Part shown: positions 16,125 to 25,267 of the stretch, piece after piece | How the letters are laid out: each line of letters starts with the position of its first letter | Position numbering within the stretch: the stretch's first letter is position 1 | Position numbers and translations under genes: made by a program | The notes under the pieces: generated by a model | Told to the model about the DNA's origin: nothing | Database searches by the model: none | What the model saw: the letters and a program-made list of their open reading frames with translations, nothing else | From: Paenibacillus terricola | GTDB lineage: Bacteria; Bacillota; Bacilli; Paenibacillales; Paenibacillaceae | DNA: 64,000 nt | Direction: 5' to 3' | NCBI RefSeq assembly: GCF_014779765.1 | Contig: NZ_JACXZA010000004.1 | Span: 62,001 to 126,000, forward strand

Positions 16125-17012
16125 TCACTTTTGCTCGTTAGCGTAATACTTGATTATGAAATTTTGAAATTCTCGCGCCGCCTCAGACAGATATCTCGTT
16201 TCATTCCATGATATGAAAAAGGTATGTTTGTTATCCGAGTCTTGGATAGGAAGCAAGGAATATTGCGTTACTTCATTCCATTTGCAACCTGGGATGAATG
16301 CAACCCCTAGACCTGTTCGTACTAGGCCGTGCAAAGCGGCGGGCTCATCCACCTCACAAATAATGGTCCTCTGAATTCCCGTTCTGCGACTGATCTCGTC
16401 ATTGACCTGGCGAAACGGATGTCCGATCTTATATTCAATGAACGGTTCGTCTGCTGCCTGCTCCAATGTAATGCTGCTCTGATTCTCCAATCGGTGCCCG
16501 CATGGCACGGCTAGGAAGATCTCTGTCTGCAGTACGGAGCATTCTCGAATGCCTGGCTTGCGAATAGCTATTGGTCCAAACCCGAAATCTGTAATACCCT
16601 GCTCCAGGAGCTCACCAATACTATGAGTCTCGGTAGGTGCAATCTGATTAATGCGGAAACTGACATGTGGAAACTTCTCGCGAAAAGCCGCTACAGCAGG
16701 CGAGAGACAGCTTAATGTATTCGTAGCGATGCTGACCGTTCCCCGTTCTAGTCCAGCCATCTCCACTACTTCCTTCTTTCCTTCTTCCAGTAGGGATAAG
16801 GCCAATTCGACTTTGGATAAAAAGGTTCTGCCGTATGCGTTAAGACGAATTTGCCTGTTCACGCGATCAAACAGCGGGACGCCTAGATCCTCCTCTAGTC
16901 TGGAAATCATCCTGCTGAGAGCAGGTTGTGCGATATGAAGTTGTTCAGCCGCCTTGGTCATATGCTCCAATCTGGCAACCGTACGGAAATATTTCAATTG
17001 CAGAAGCTCCAA
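16125..17012 (-). CDS. LysR-family transcriptional regulator
   Basis: 295 residues. The winged helix spans about 1-60 with MTKAAEQLHIAQPALSRMIS, then the linker helix and the two-lobed periplasmic-binding-protein-like effector domain (RGTVSIATNTLSCLSPAV, GLVRTGLGVAFIPG). LysR proteins work as tetramers and change DNA bending when a co-inducer binds. It is divergent from the epoxide hydrolase at 17162, the likely target, across a 149-nt gap rich in AT. The inducer is unknown. Confidence 0.9.
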   Translation of the reverse strand: MELLQLKYFRTVARLEHMTKAAEQLHIAQPALSRMISRLEEDLGVPLFDRVNRQIRLNAYGRTFLSKVELALSLLEEGKKEVVEMAGLERGTVSIATNTLSCLSPAVAAFREKFPHVSFRINQIAPTETHSIGELLEQGITDFGFGPIAIRKPGIRECSVLQTEIFLAVPCGHRLENQSSITLEQAADEPFIEYKIGHPFRQVNDEISRRTGIQRTIICEVDEPAALHGLVRTGLGVAFIPGCKWNEVTQYSLLPIQDSDNKHTFFISWNETRYLSEAAREFQNFIIKYYANEQK

Positions 17013-17161
17013 TGGATACGCCTCTTTTCCATATAACGAATGTAATGAATGGATGGGTAAATCGTTATCATCCTATATTATCCTTTATGCGTATTCGATT
17101 GTAAAATAAGGGCTAATTAAAGACTTTACAACTTTAGGGTGGGAATATGGAGGATGATCCT

Positions 17162-18304
17162 ATGGAGATATACGGTGAGGAAATAAGGCCGTTTTCTATC
17201 GAGATTCCGCAAGGTGAGCTCGACGACCTTGTGGACCGGCTAGCCCGAACTCGTTGGCCGGATGAATTGTCGGAAGAAGGTTGGAATTACGGAGTGCCGC
17301 TCGACTATCTCAGGAGGCTGGCGGACTATTGGCGCATCTCGTACGATTGGCGTAAACATGAAGCTTGGTTAAACAGCTTTCCGCAATATACATTAACGAT
17401 CGATGGGGCGAACATTCATTTCCTGCATGTTCTGTCTCCGGAGCGGGATGCGCTGCCGCTTATTCTTACCCACGGCTGGCCGGGCTCGATCGTTGAATTC
17501 CTCGACATGATTGGACCGCTTGTCGACCCGAGGTCTCATGGCGGAGATCCGGCCGACGCCTTTCATTTGGTTATCCCGTCGATCCCAGGCTTCGGCTTCT
17601 CAGGTCCTACCCAGGAGTCGGGATGGGACGTAAGAAGGGTTGCCCGGGCTTGGGCGGAGCTCATGAGACGGCTAGGATACACAAGATACGGCGCCCAAGG
17701 CGGCGATTGGGGGGCGTTCATTTCCAGGGCATTGGCCGAAGTGGATCACGAGCATATGTGCGGCGTGCATCTGAACTTCCTGCATACGATTCCAGCCGAC
17801 GATTTCGATCCGAAAGAACTGGCCCAGGGGGAGCGAGACAGGCTTGAGAGGTCTCGACAGCACCGGTCCGCTCCCGCGGGGTATATGAGACTGCAGGCGA
17901 CCCGGCCGCAAACGTTGTCCTATGCGCTCACGGACTCCCCGGTTGGACAGCTGGCATGGATCGTTGAAAAGTTCTGGGAGTGGACCGACCCGGCTTGTCG
18001 GGTGGATGACGATCGAATGCTAACTAACGTGATGCTGTATTGGTTAACCGGCACCGCGGGATCGTCCGCTCGGCTGTACTACGAGAATTTCAAATCGAAA
18101 GGCGTATTGGGCTCGTGCCCTGTCCCTATGGGCGTGGCGGTGCTTCCTTACGAGCAAGCTTTGCCTGTGCGTTCTCTAGCGGAGGGCGAACACTCCGTCG
18201 TTCACTGGACCGAATTTGACCAGGGGGGTCATTTTGCCGCTATGGAAGTTCCCGATCTAATGGTTCAAGACTTGCGGGTCTTCTTTAAACGATTTCGAAG
18301 GTAG
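17162..18304 (+). CDS. Epoxide hydrolase (EHN domain plus alpha/beta hydrolase)
   Basis: 380 residues from ATG 17162, which has GGAGG 8 nt upstream; the ATG at 17147 is less well placed. The N-terminal EHN domain (about 1-105) contains [19 protein letters not shown]. The hydrolase core has the oxyanion motif [16 protein letters not shown], and the nucleophile elbow GGDWG with the attacking Asp. The closing His lies in [11 protein letters not shown]. The enzyme should open epoxides to diols through an ester intermediate. Length and domains match soluble and microsomal-type epoxide hydrolases. The divergent LysR gene probably controls it. Confidence 0.92.
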   Translation: MEIYGEEIRPFSIEIPQGELDDLVDRLARTRWPDELSEEGWNYGVPLDYLRRLADYWRISYDWRKHEAWLNSFPQYTLTIDGANIHFLHVLSPERDALPLILTHGWPGSIVEFLDMIGPLVDPRSHGGDPADAFHLVIPSIPGFGFSGPTQESGWDVRRVARAWAELMRRLGYTRYGAQGGDWGAFISRALAEVDHEHMCGVHLNFLHTIPADDFDPKELAQGERDRLERSRQHRSAPAGYMRLQATRPQTLSYALTDSPVGQLAWIVEKFWEWTDPACRVDDDRMLTNVMLYWLTGTAGSSARLYYENFKSKGVLGSCPVPMGVAVLPYEQALPVRSLAEGEHSVVHWTEFDQGGHFAAMEVPDLMVQDLRVFFKRFRR

Positions 18305-18352
18305 TCGGAGTTGGAGCCGCATTGCTGATCGCAATTGGTCTCAGCTGAAATG

Positions 18353-18745
18353 TTAATAAACCTTATTTACCTTCTGTACATCCGCTATAATATGTTCCAC
18401 ATACTCTACGCGAATACCATCGGGGTGTTCCACTAACATGTTCCAACCTGTTGGCACCTTTTGGGGCATTTCCAATACTTTTGAGCCCTCGGCCAGAAGG
18501 CGATCTTTAATTTCGTGAATATCCGTTACTAAAAAAGTAGCTCGTGTAGCTTCAAAAGGTTTTCTAGCTTCCGGCGTTCCCGCAATAATTAAAGTATGAG
18601 CAACGACAGCCAGTTCTAGCTCTTTCTCATCATAGGAAAACCGATTGGAGCAATTTTGATCATAGAGCGACTCGTAAAAGCGTATGGTTGTATCCAATTC
18701 ATCTTGTTCACCGTAAACGCGAATTAATGTGTGTAAAATCTTCAT
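18353..18745 (-). CDS. VOC family protein
   Basis: 130 residues from ATG 18745 (MKILHTLIRVYGEQDEL), preceded by GAGGAG; the open frame to 18847 is upstream sequence. It is one VOC module pair: TIRFYESLYDQ at the front, ATFLVTDIHEIKDRL in the middle, and WNMLVEHPDGIRVEYVEHI at the end, with Glu in the metal-ligand position. It resembles small VOC proteins of unknown substrate. Its 5' region overlaps the start region of the divergent phosphotransferase gene. Confidence 0.85.
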   Translation of the reverse strand: MKILHTLIRVYGEQDELDTTIRFYESLYDQNCSNRFSYDEKELELAVVAHTLIIAGTPEARKPFEATRATFLVTDIHEIKDRLLAEGSKVLEMPQKVPTGWNMLVEHPDGIRVEYVEHIIADVQKVNKVY

Positions 18746-18873
18746 TATTTTTCTCTCCTCTGTTGTTAAGTTGGGATGTTCGAACAACTGAAAAACGGCG
18801 GCTTGGGCAAAATATATGTAGATTCTCTTATTCATATGCTTGGGCATTGAATGGAAGGGAAGGGGGAGGCATA

Positions 18874-19674
18874 GTGACTGAGGAAGAAGTGTTAACTGGC
18901 GGAAATGTTAATCACATTGTACGTAGGGATAATACAGTTCTTCGCCCTACTGGTTATTGGAGCTCGTCTGTTCATGAGCTGCTTAAACATCTAGAGAAGA
19001 AAGGCTTCGAGGGAGCACCAAGATTTCTCGGAATCGATGACTCTGATCGTGAAATATTAACATTCATCTCAGGAGAAGTTCCAGGAAACGATTATCCTGA
19101 ACTTGAACCCTATATGTGGTCGGACGAAACGCTTGTGAATTTAGCACGTCTTTTACGCCGATTTCATGATGCGACTGAAGGATCGACGCTCATATCGAAG
19201 GGCAATTGGCAGCTTAGTTACGTAGATGATCGCGAGCATGAAGTAATATGTCATAATGACGCTGCGCTGTACAATGTAGTCTTCCAACAGGGGACTCCAG
19301 TGGCGCTGATTGATTTTGACATGGCTGGACCCGGTCCGCGTATGTGGGATATTGCGTACTCTCTTTATACATCGGTTCCGCTTGCGAGCTTCTCGCCAGA
19401 CCATTCCACGGGAAGAACGGTAGAGTACCAAGCGGATTTGCACGCTTCAGAGCGTCGTCGACGAATTCAATTGTTTTTCGAATCGTATGGAACGCCTGTC
19501 CCTAGTGAACTGTGCAAGTGGATTGTTCAAAGATTGACTGCAATGTGCGATACGCTCCGAAAGGGCGCTGAGGAAGGAAAGCCTGCTTTTCAAAAAATGG
19601 TTGATGACGGACACTTGGCGCACTATGAGAGGGAGATTCGATTTGTAACCGATCATTTCAATGATTGGATATAG
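18874..19674 (+). CDS. Aminoglycoside phosphotransferase-family kinase
   Basis: 266 residues from GTG 18874, with GGGGGAGG upstream. The kinase-like fold shows the catalytic loop VICHNDAALYNVVF (HxDxxxxN, with Asn in place of the usual Gly before Asp) and the Mg2+ motif LIDFDMAGPGPRMWDIAY. The N-lobe is short. APH-family members phosphorylate antibiotics, homoserine, choline or other small hydroxyl compounds, and nothing here singles out a drug, so a resistance call is not supported. It is followed by a terminator of the GGCCATCC family. Confidence 0.87.
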   Translation: MTEEEVLTGGNVNHIVRRDNTVLRPTGYWSSSVHELLKHLEKKGFEGAPRFLGIDDSDREILTFISGEVPGNDYPELEPYMWSDETLVNLARLLRRFHDATEGSTLISKGNWQLSYVDDREHEVICHNDAALYNVVFQQGTPVALIDFDMAGPGPRMWDIAYSLYTSVPLASFSPDHSTGRTVEYQADLHASERRRRIQLFFESYGTPVPSELCKWIVQRLTAMCDTLRKGAEEGKPAFQKMVDDGHLAHYEREIRFVTDHFNDWI

Positions 19675-19716
19675 GATTATGAATTATGACATTCGAAACA
19701 TAGTGAGATTGCTGAA

Positions 19717-19742
19717 AGGGCCACCCTGCCAAGGATGGCCCT
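19717..19742 (+). terminator. Terminator, GGCCATCC family
   Basis: AGGGCCACCC pairs with GGATGGCCCT with one mismatch, 43 nt after the phosphotransferase stop. The T-tract is poor. Confidence 0.6.
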
Positions 19743-19859
19743 AAAGCTTATCGTTATTGGGAGCCCGAATTAGATCAAGTTTTTCGTTGACTGATACATC
19801 TTGTCGGTAATTCATAACTTTGGCCGCGGGCAAACGGCTTTACTAATCACCCTATTCGA

Positions 19860-19883
19860 AAAGGCACCCGACCGGGTGCCTTT
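19860..19883 (-). terminator. Terminator, GGCACCC family
   Basis: AAAGGCACCC and GGGTGCCTTT pair around GACC, flanked by TTTT on the minus strand. It ends the leftward SRPBCC gene whose stop is at 19911. Confidence 0.8.
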
Positions 19884-19910
19884 GAATTTCGCGCTATGGA
19901 CAAGGGAGTT

Positions 19911-20384
19911 CTAAGCGTTCTCTAAGCCGTGTTTGCTCGCAATTCGCTCGCTCTGGTTGGGCTGGCCTTTACCCTCCGTAATCAAACTGCGCAGGCTGCC
20001 GTTGATATAGGTGCCCCAGGAGTCCGAGCAAACGCTGTAGCATTCATACGAGGGGACTAGACCTACGTGCGTAAAGCGAACCTCCGTCTGGTCGCCATTC
20101 TTGGCGATTTCGAAGACAATGTCGGTATCCTTCCATTCGCTCTTATCCGCTACGAAGTTGAAGTAGTTGTCTGTAATATGCCAACGAACCTTCTCACCAG
20201 GTATAAGCTCGGTGATTTGAATGGTGCAGCGGTGAATGTCTTGGTAGTGGTGCTTAAACTCGCCAAGTTCGTCGGTTCTGCCTTCAAGTTCTTCCGACCA
20301 CCAACCGCGGGCGTTATTGATAGCGGCGAAGACTTCTTCGGGACTTTGATCTACGGTAAAAGAAGTACTGTAGTTCGGATTCAT
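19911..20384 (-). CDS. SRPBCC (AHSA1-like) domain protein
   Basis: 157 residues, GGAAGG about 8 nt before the ATG. The helix-grip START/Bet v1-like fold is recognised by YSTSFTVDQSPEEVFAAINNA, WWSEELEG near residue 30, and WGTYINGSLRSLITEGKG at the end. Such proteins bind hydrophobic ligands or act as Hsp90 co-chaperone-like modules, and in Firmicutes they are often paired with a small regulator. It is divergent from an HxlR gene and shares a promoter region with two matching palindromes, so it is the likely target. Confidence 0.87.
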   Translation of the reverse strand: MNPNYSTSFTVDQSPEEVFAAINNARGWWSEELEGRTDELGEFKHHYQDIHRCTIQITELIPGEKVRWHITDNYFNFVADKSEWKDTDIVFEIAKNGDQTEVRFTHVGLVPSYECYSVCSDSWGTYINGSLRSLITEGKGQPNQSERIASKHGLENA

Positions 20385-20424
20385 TCAGCAAACACCTTCC
20401 CAATATTTGTTAACTTCACTAGTG

Positions 20425-20455
20425 AGTATAGACCATTCACTTGCAATATGCAAGT
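20425..20455 (-). promoter_or_regulatory. SRPBCC promoter overlapped by palindromic operator 1
   Basis: On the minus strand TTGCAT (20453-20448) and TATACT (20430-20425) are 17 bp apart. The -35 lies inside a perfect palindrome at 20439-20455, ACTTGCA-ATA-TGCAAGT. Confidence 0.7.
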
Positions 20456-20463
20456 ACAATTAA

Positions 20464-20492
20464 TTGCAAAATGCAAGCACAAAGCGTATAAT
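20464..20492 (+). promoter_or_regulatory. HxlR promoter overlapped by palindromic operator 2
   Basis: TTGCAA (20464-20469) and a consensus TATAAT (20487-20492) are 17 bp apart. TTGCA-AAA-TGCAA (20464-20476) covers the -35 and matches the core of operator 1. The start codon at 20500 lies only 7 nt after the -10, so the mRNA is probably leaderless. Confidence 0.75.
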
Positions 20493-20499
20493 CTTGCTT

Positions 20500-20913
20500 A
20501 TGAAAAAGCGAGAATCCACAGTTTGTCCAATCGTATATGCGCTCGACATATGGGGGGATCCATGGAGCCTCGTCATCCTTCGTGACGTCCTTATCCATAA
20601 CAAGCGGCATTACCGCGAGTTTCTTGCTTCACGCGAGCGCATCGCAACTAATATTCTGAGCGCACGGCTCTTATCTCTCGTCGAAGCAGGCCTGCTCGTC
20701 AAGATAGAAGGAGATTCGAACCGCGCACAAACGATGTACCGGCCAACGCAAAAGGCGCTTGACCTGTTTCCGGTCGTTTTTGCCATTATGCACTGGGGCC
20801 TGAAATACAATCCCAATACCGATATGTCTATTCCGATCATGCAAGAATTAAAAACAAACGAAGAGGGGCTGGAGCAGCGCCTTTTGCAGAATTTCGATGA
20901 TGTTACATCGTAG
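20500..20913 (+). CDS. HxlR-family transcriptional regulator, probably leaderless
   Basis: 137 residues from ATG 20500 (MKKRESTVCPIVYALDI). The HxlR winged helix spans about 9-95: IWGDPWSLVILRDVLIHNK, ERIATNILSARLLSLVEAG and TMYRPTQKALDL. Cys9 is in the N-terminal part, as in several redox-type members. No ribosome binding site exists, and the -10 of a consensus promoter ends 8 nt before the ATG, so transcription should begin at or within a base or two of the start codon. It is divergent from the SRPBCC gene, and repeated palindromes suggest it represses both. Confidence 0.85.
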   Translation: MKKRESTVCPIVYALDIWGDPWSLVILRDVLIHNKRHYREFLASRERIATNILSARLLSLVEAGLLVKIEGDSNRAQTMYRPTQKALDLFPVVFAIMHWGLKYNPNTDMSIPIMQELKTNEEGLEQRLLQNFDDVTS

Positions 20914-20947
20914 AAAATCGCGTTGCAATTCCAGTACGTTTTAGCCC

Positions 20948-20980
20948 AGGGGCACTCTAATGAGTGCCTTTGTTTTATTT
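20948..20980 (+). terminator. Rho-independent terminator
   Basis: GGCACTC and GAGTGCC pair around TAAT and are followed by TTTGTTTTATTT. It ends the HxlR transcript. Confidence 0.8.
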
Positions 20981-21079
20981 CTAATTCATTTTCATTCATT
21001 TAATAAGGTGTGGAGCTTGATGAAAAATGAAAGTATATTAACGGATGACTAAACAGGTATTAAGGAAGGTGAGGCAAGA

Positions 21080-21667
21080 ATGCAACAGCCTATGAAAGAA
21101 TCTTTTTTCCAACAACCGACCCTGGAATTAGCGCAGTCTCTCCTTGGGATGCTGCTGGTGAATGAAACCGAATCGGGTCCCGTCTCGGGTTGGATTGTTG
21201 AGACCGAAGCATACTTAGGGCCGAATGACCGAGCGGCACACAGCTTCAACAACCGTAGGACGCGGAGAACGGAGGTTATGTTCGGACCTGCTGGACGGGC
21301 CTACACGCATTTGATCCATACGCACTGTCTTATAAACGTGGTAAGCGGGGGGATAGGTGAGCCGCAAAGTGTTTTAATTCGGGCACTTGAACCTTGCGCA
21401 GGAATAGAAAGGATGTACAAGCGCCGCGGAAGCGTAAAGAAGGAGCAAGAGCTGACGAACGGACCGGGTAAGTTGACCAAAGCTCTTGGGATTGGCATGG
21501 AGTTCTATGGTGTAAGTTTATTCGAACGACCATTATTTATCGCCGCCGGCAGAGAGGTGGCAGCGGTGGCGGTCGGGCCAAGAGTTGGAATTGATAATAC
21601 GGGAGAAGCCAAGGATTATCCCTATCGTTTCTGGCATGAAGGCAATCCGTTCGTATCGAAGGGTTAG
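21080..21667 (+). CDS. 3-methyladenine (alkyladenine) DNA glycosylase, AAG/Mpg type
   Basis: 195 residues, AAGGAAGGTGAGG before the ATG. It removes alkylated and deaminated purines from DNA to start base excision repair. Visible are the fold start AQSLLGMLLVNE, the catalytic stretch WIVETEAYLGPNDRAAHS with the Glu that activates water, MFGPAGRAYTHLIHTHC, VLIRALEP, and the tail GVSLFERP with TGEAKDYPYRFW. The length is that of the bacterial family. It is a single gene with flanking gaps, and no Ada-type regulator is nearby. Confidence 0.95.
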   Translation: MQQPMKESFFQQPTLELAQSLLGMLLVNETESGPVSGWIVETEAYLGPNDRAAHSFNNRRTRRTEVMFGPAGRAYTHLIHTHCLINVVSGGIGEPQSVLIRALEPCAGIERMYKRRGSVKKEQELTNGPGKLTKALGIGMEFYGVSLFERPLFIAAGREVAAVAVGPRVGIDNTGEAKDYPYRFWHEGNPFVSKG

Positions 21668-21806
21668 CTCCCTATGATTGAAACAAACGGAAGAGAGTCG
21701 GGAGCAGCATTTTCGGGTAAAGCATATTAATCCTGTCCTGAAGGGTTCTGATGGTATTATCCCGAATATATCAAGAAATTGAAAAGGGTTTGAGGAGGAG
21801 TTCCCA

Positions 21807-22637
21807 ATGTTGAAAAACTATCGGTTGATCAAATCAGACAAGCACGTTCTGAGTCGCTTCGACCCGAACGAGACGGGCGGCTTTGCGAGCAAGGAAGATA
21901 TTCAAGACGAGTTTGAACAGATGGAACGGAAGCTTCGCAAACTGCAGGACAAGTTGTTTGCCTCGAAGACGAATGGCGTGCTCATTTTGTTCCAGGGGAT
22001 GGATTGCAGCGGTAAGGACGGGGTCATTAAGAAAGTACTGTCCAATCTGAATCCACAAGGCTTTCGAGCGGAAAGCTTCAAGAAGCCGACTCCTGAAGAG
22101 TCTGCCCATGACTTCTTGTGGAGAACGCATAAGGTTGTCCCGGCCAAAGGGTATATTACCGCGTTTAACCGATCCTACTATGAGGATGTGCTGATTACCC
22201 GAGTTCATGGCACGATTCAGGACGAGGAAGCAGCAACTCGGATGAAGAATATTCGGCATTTCGAGAAACTGCTTACGAACAGCGGCGTGTTGCTAATCAA
22301 AATTTTCTTACATATTTCGCCCGAATTTCAGCTCGAGAAAATTCGTGAACGTCTGACGGATCCGGAGAAGTACTGGAAGTTCGATCCGAGTGATCTGGCT
22401 GAGCGGCGTTACTGGGACTCATACGTTGATGCCTATGAAGATGCCTTTCGTCACACGGCAACCAAACACTCCCCGTGGCACATCGTCCCGGCTAATGAGC
22501 GATGGTTCCGCGACTACTTGGTGCTCCGTATTATTTTAAATGCAATGGAGAGTCTGGACCTTAATTATCCGGAACCGGACATCGACACACGGAAACTTCT
22601 GGAGCAGTTTCAGTCCGACAACTCGCTGCCTCAATGA
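21807..22637 (+). CDS. PPK2-family polyphosphate:nucleotide phosphotransferase
   Basis: 276 residues. The P-loop is LILFQGMDCSGKDGVIK, the lid region includes FLWRTHKVVPAKGYI, and NRSYYEDVLITRVHG is the Walker B-like motif. The end WHIVPANERWFRDYLVLRIIL is characteristic. PPK2 enzymes move phosphate between inorganic polyphosphate and nucleoside mono- or diphosphates. A single domain of this length fits the short class that phosphorylates AMP and ADP, but the class is inferred. It stands alone, ended by a strong hairpin. Confidence 0.93.
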   Translation: MLKNYRLIKSDKHVLSRFDPNETGGFASKEDIQDEFEQMERKLRKLQDKLFASKTNGVLILFQGMDCSGKDGVIKKVLSNLNPQGFRAESFKKPTPEESAHDFLWRTHKVVPAKGYITAFNRSYYEDVLITRVHGTIQDEEAATRMKNIRHFEKLLTNSGVLLIKIFLHISPEFQLEKIRERLTDPEKYWKFDPSDLAERRYWDSYVDAYEDAFRHTATKHSPWHIVPANERWFRDYLVLRIILNAMESLDLNYPEPDIDTRKLLEQFQSDNSLPQ

Positions 22638-22680
22638 ATCATGTTTAGCATGCTATGAAACGATTCCTATTCCAATAGAG

Positions 22681-22704
22681 AAGGGCACCGATTCGGGTGC
22701 CCTT
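22681..22704. terminator. Terminator, GGCACCC family
   Basis: AAGGGCACC and GGTGCCCTT pair in a 9-bp stem about 44 nt after the PPK2 stop. Only a weak T-rich tail follows on the plus side. Confidence 0.7.
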
Positions 22705-22786
22705 CGATTTCGTTCTATAGTTGATACGCTGAACTGTAGATAGTTGATACAAAGGATGTTTCATTGTTTGAACACAAAAAACAAAT

Positions 22787-25267
22787 TTATCGCTCTACCC
22801 GAATCGTAATCAGATAGCCATCCGGGTCGGCAACGATCATGCCCTCCGTACCGTCGTCCAGTTCCCCAGGATAACGGACAAAGGTCATGCCAGTCTCGCG
22901 GAGCTCCCGGTAGGCTTGATCGAACTGGTCAGTCAAGAGCTGGATACGGGATTGGGCTTCTTTGCGATGGAATTTACTCTCGAATTGCATCACCTCACCC
23001 ACAGCAGACGCTCCGAAAGCTTGCGTATAGGTTTGCAGCGCCGCCCATTTATCCTTGACGTGCAGGCAAGTGCGATGCAGTTGCGGCTTGATGGGATGAT
23101 AAGGATTAAGGCCAGCTGCACTGCTCATCTTGAAAGATGAACTGCATACGAACAGCTGATGCCCATCCTTATCGGCGACAATGAAGAAATCCATCTGCAC
23201 TCCACCTTCATCGAGCGCGTATACGACCTCCCAATTCTGCCTCTTCAATTCAGCGAAGGTAAGACGAATGTCAGGCACAGCAATCGCTAGAACAGGGCGC
23301 CAATCAATATGGACAAGGCTGAGCCTTCTGTCCATAAGCACAATACTTCGCCCGTCCTGAAGCGGAAATACGCCGACTGGACTGTCGACCATCTCCGGAT
23401 GCAGCGGCATTCCGAGCAGCCGACTATAAAATTGCAGCGATGCTTTCAAATCGCTGCACAGGACAAGCACCGCAAGCAATGTCGGCCGCTCGGGGACGAG
23501 CTGCTTCGGCTTCGCCCTGTACCCGCCGAATGAATAAAACGGACTGCTCGGAATATGTACGATGGGCTGCTGCTCTTGCATAATAATACTGCTCCTCAAC
23601 AAAGCCACAGCGTTAATTTCAGCCTCTTTAATCTTCCTCAATAATTCAACTGCCGCGGCAGCAGTGCTAGGCTCATAAGGATCTCCTCCGTTCGGGAAAG
23701 GGAACACCTCACCTAGCTGCTTGTACAGGACAGCGATTTGTTGATAATGCTGCCCAGCTCCCTGGAAAGTTTCAAACCACCTCTCATACCCAGCGAATCG
23801 TTCGTCGGACTGCCAAACGGCCGACAACTCCAGCCAGAAGTCCGCTGCTTGCTTCCTTAGCCAGCCGTAAACGAACAAAGAAGAGGCATTGCCAAGCGGA
23901 TCAATCGCTCCTGTTCGAAATGCCTCCATCCAGGCGTCGTAAGCGGCGATACCGTTTATGCAAGGCAGGAATGTAGGATCCAGGCCGTCCGCATGCCGAA
24001 TGATGCGTTCAACAAGTCGTTTGACTGCAAGCACCGGTTCATGCGTCTCAAGCTCAGTATCGATGACATAGGCGTATAGCTGTCGTGTTACCCTTAACTC
24101 GAATGTGGGGTCAAGCTTCGTCCCGACGGTGTAAAGGAAGCTGTAAGGAATTTCAGCCGTATTCATGGAATCCACCGCGAACAATTGCTGCGCCTGATCA
24201 TCATAGCCATAGATGAGCGAGAATTCATGTTGAATGCCGTTGCTCAGCAGAGCGGGTATGCCGCGATCCACCGATTGCCGGATCATGTTTAGCGCAAACA
24301 TAAACTTTTCCGTCTTATGTTTGCTTGCGGGCGCATGTTTAAAATGCTGGTAATCTGTATATCTGGAATGGAAGCCCATATTCAGTAAACCGTTTGTAAT
24401 ATGCGTGTCCCAATCGAAAAATTCAAGCCCTCCGGGACCGATCCTCGGTGCAAGATTAAGAAGGAACGCATAACCGCTAAAACCGATGACATGCGCTATT
24501 GAAAACGGTTTGCCACCACTCCTGAGCGCGTAATAGAGGCTTACCGGAAAAGACAGCTCAGGGTGAATGAGCGGACCATCCCCAAAACTCGGTTTCGGCA
24601 ACATCGCTTTCTTGTAGCCGGTCTGATCCAAATAAGCCCGGATTTGCGTGCGAATATCAACTTCTATTTTTTGCTCGTGCAGCTTCTTGCGAATGCGGGA
24701 AATCGTCTTATGCACGTTGTTGACGTTCGTATCGAATGCGACTGCTATCTCATCCGGCGTCAGCTGCTCGTAGAAAAACTTTTCGAAAATTTGTTTCTCT
24801 TTCGGTCCGAGCACGCGAATGAAATCAGACATCGTATCTGCCAGTTGAAGATCGAACGCATGGCCAGGCACAGCGGAGTGGAGGGAGGAAGAAGCCCGTT
24901 TCGAGTAATGGAAGAGTACTGTGTCGAGATGGCTCCAGTCGATATCTTCTTCATGGCCTGTACGTTGCAGGCTCGTAAAAGGCTGCTCCTTGCCGTAAGG
25001 GCCGCCACGCCGCAATTTCATCATCGCCTGATTGCGCACGATTTTTTGCAGCCAGGGCAAGAACTTTGTCATATCGGAAATCGTGCCTAGTTTCAGGAAC
25101 GCATTAATGAGTGCTTCTTGAACGACATCCTCGGCTAGATGGGGATCGCTGACGATCCGGTTCGCCCATGAGAACGCTTTGTCGCGCTGTCTGGCCAACA
25201 ATTCATTGAAAGCTTCTTTATCGCCCTGTCGGGCTCGCTCAGTCAACTCCAGTTCTGTCCGTTCCAT
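22787..25267 (-). CDS. ECF-like sigma factor fused to a BtrH/C39-like domain and two VOC domains
   Basis: 826 residues from ATG 25267, with AGGCGGA 8 nt upstream; the open frame to 25405 is upstream sequence. Residues about 1-90 are sigma-2 (HLAEDVVQEALINAFLKL), and about 145-200 are sigma-4 (LTPDEIAVAFDTNVNNVHKT). About 230-400 resembles the papain/C39-like N-terminal domain of BtrH (IGFSGYAFLLNL, DRGIPALLSNG, HEFSLIYGYDD) but has Ser where a catalytic Cys would be expected. A helical region follows, then two VOC modules (about 575-690 and 710-826). Long C-terminal extensions in ECF-type sigma factors usually act as built-in sensors. The divergent tandem VOC gene is a likely target. No anti-sigma factor is adjacent. 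Confidence 0.85.
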   Translation of the reverse strand: MERTELELTERARQGDKEAFNELLARQRDKAFSWANRIVSDPHLAEDVVQEALINAFLKLGTISDMTKFLPWLQKIVRNQAMMKLRRGGPYGKEQPFTSLQRTGHEEDIDWSHLDTVLFHYSKRASSSLHSAVPGHAFDLQLADTMSDFIRVLGPKEKQIFEKFFYEQLTPDEIAVAFDTNVNNVHKTISRIRKKLHEQKIEVDIRTQIRAYLDQTGYKKAMLPKPSFGDGPLIHPELSFPVSLYYALRSGGKPFSIAHVIGFSGYAFLLNLAPRIGPGGLEFFDWDTHITNGLLNMGFHSRYTDYQHFKHAPASKHKTEKFMFALNMIRQSVDRGIPALLSNGIQHEFSLIYGYDDQAQQLFAVDSMNTAEIPYSFLYTVGTKLDPTFELRVTRQLYAYVIDTELETHEPVLAVKRLVERIIRHADGLDPTFLPCINGIAAYDAWMEAFRTGAIDPLGNASSLFVYGWLRKQAADFWLELSAVWQSDERFAGYERWFETFQGAGQHYQQIAVLYKQLGEVFPFPNGGDPYEPSTAAAAVELLRKIKEAEINAVALLRSSIIMQEQQPIVHIPSSPFYSFGGYRAKPKQLVPERPTLLAVLVLCSDLKASLQFYSRLLGMPLHPEMVDSPVGVFPLQDGRSIVLMDRRLSLVHIDWRPVLAIAVPDIRLTFAELKRQNWEVVYALDEGGVQMDFFIVADKDGHQLFVCSSSFKMSSAAGLNPYHPIKPQLHRTCLHVKDKWAALQTYTQAFGASAVGEVMQFESKFHRKEAQSRIQLLTDQFDQAYRELRETGMTFVRYPGELDDGTEGMIVADPDGYLITIRVER

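Noticed and set aside
18874-19674. Antibiotic-resistance gene call for the APH-family kinase
   Set aside because: Only the general phosphotransferase motifs are visible, and many family members act on metabolites; no drug-specific feature supports a resistance label.
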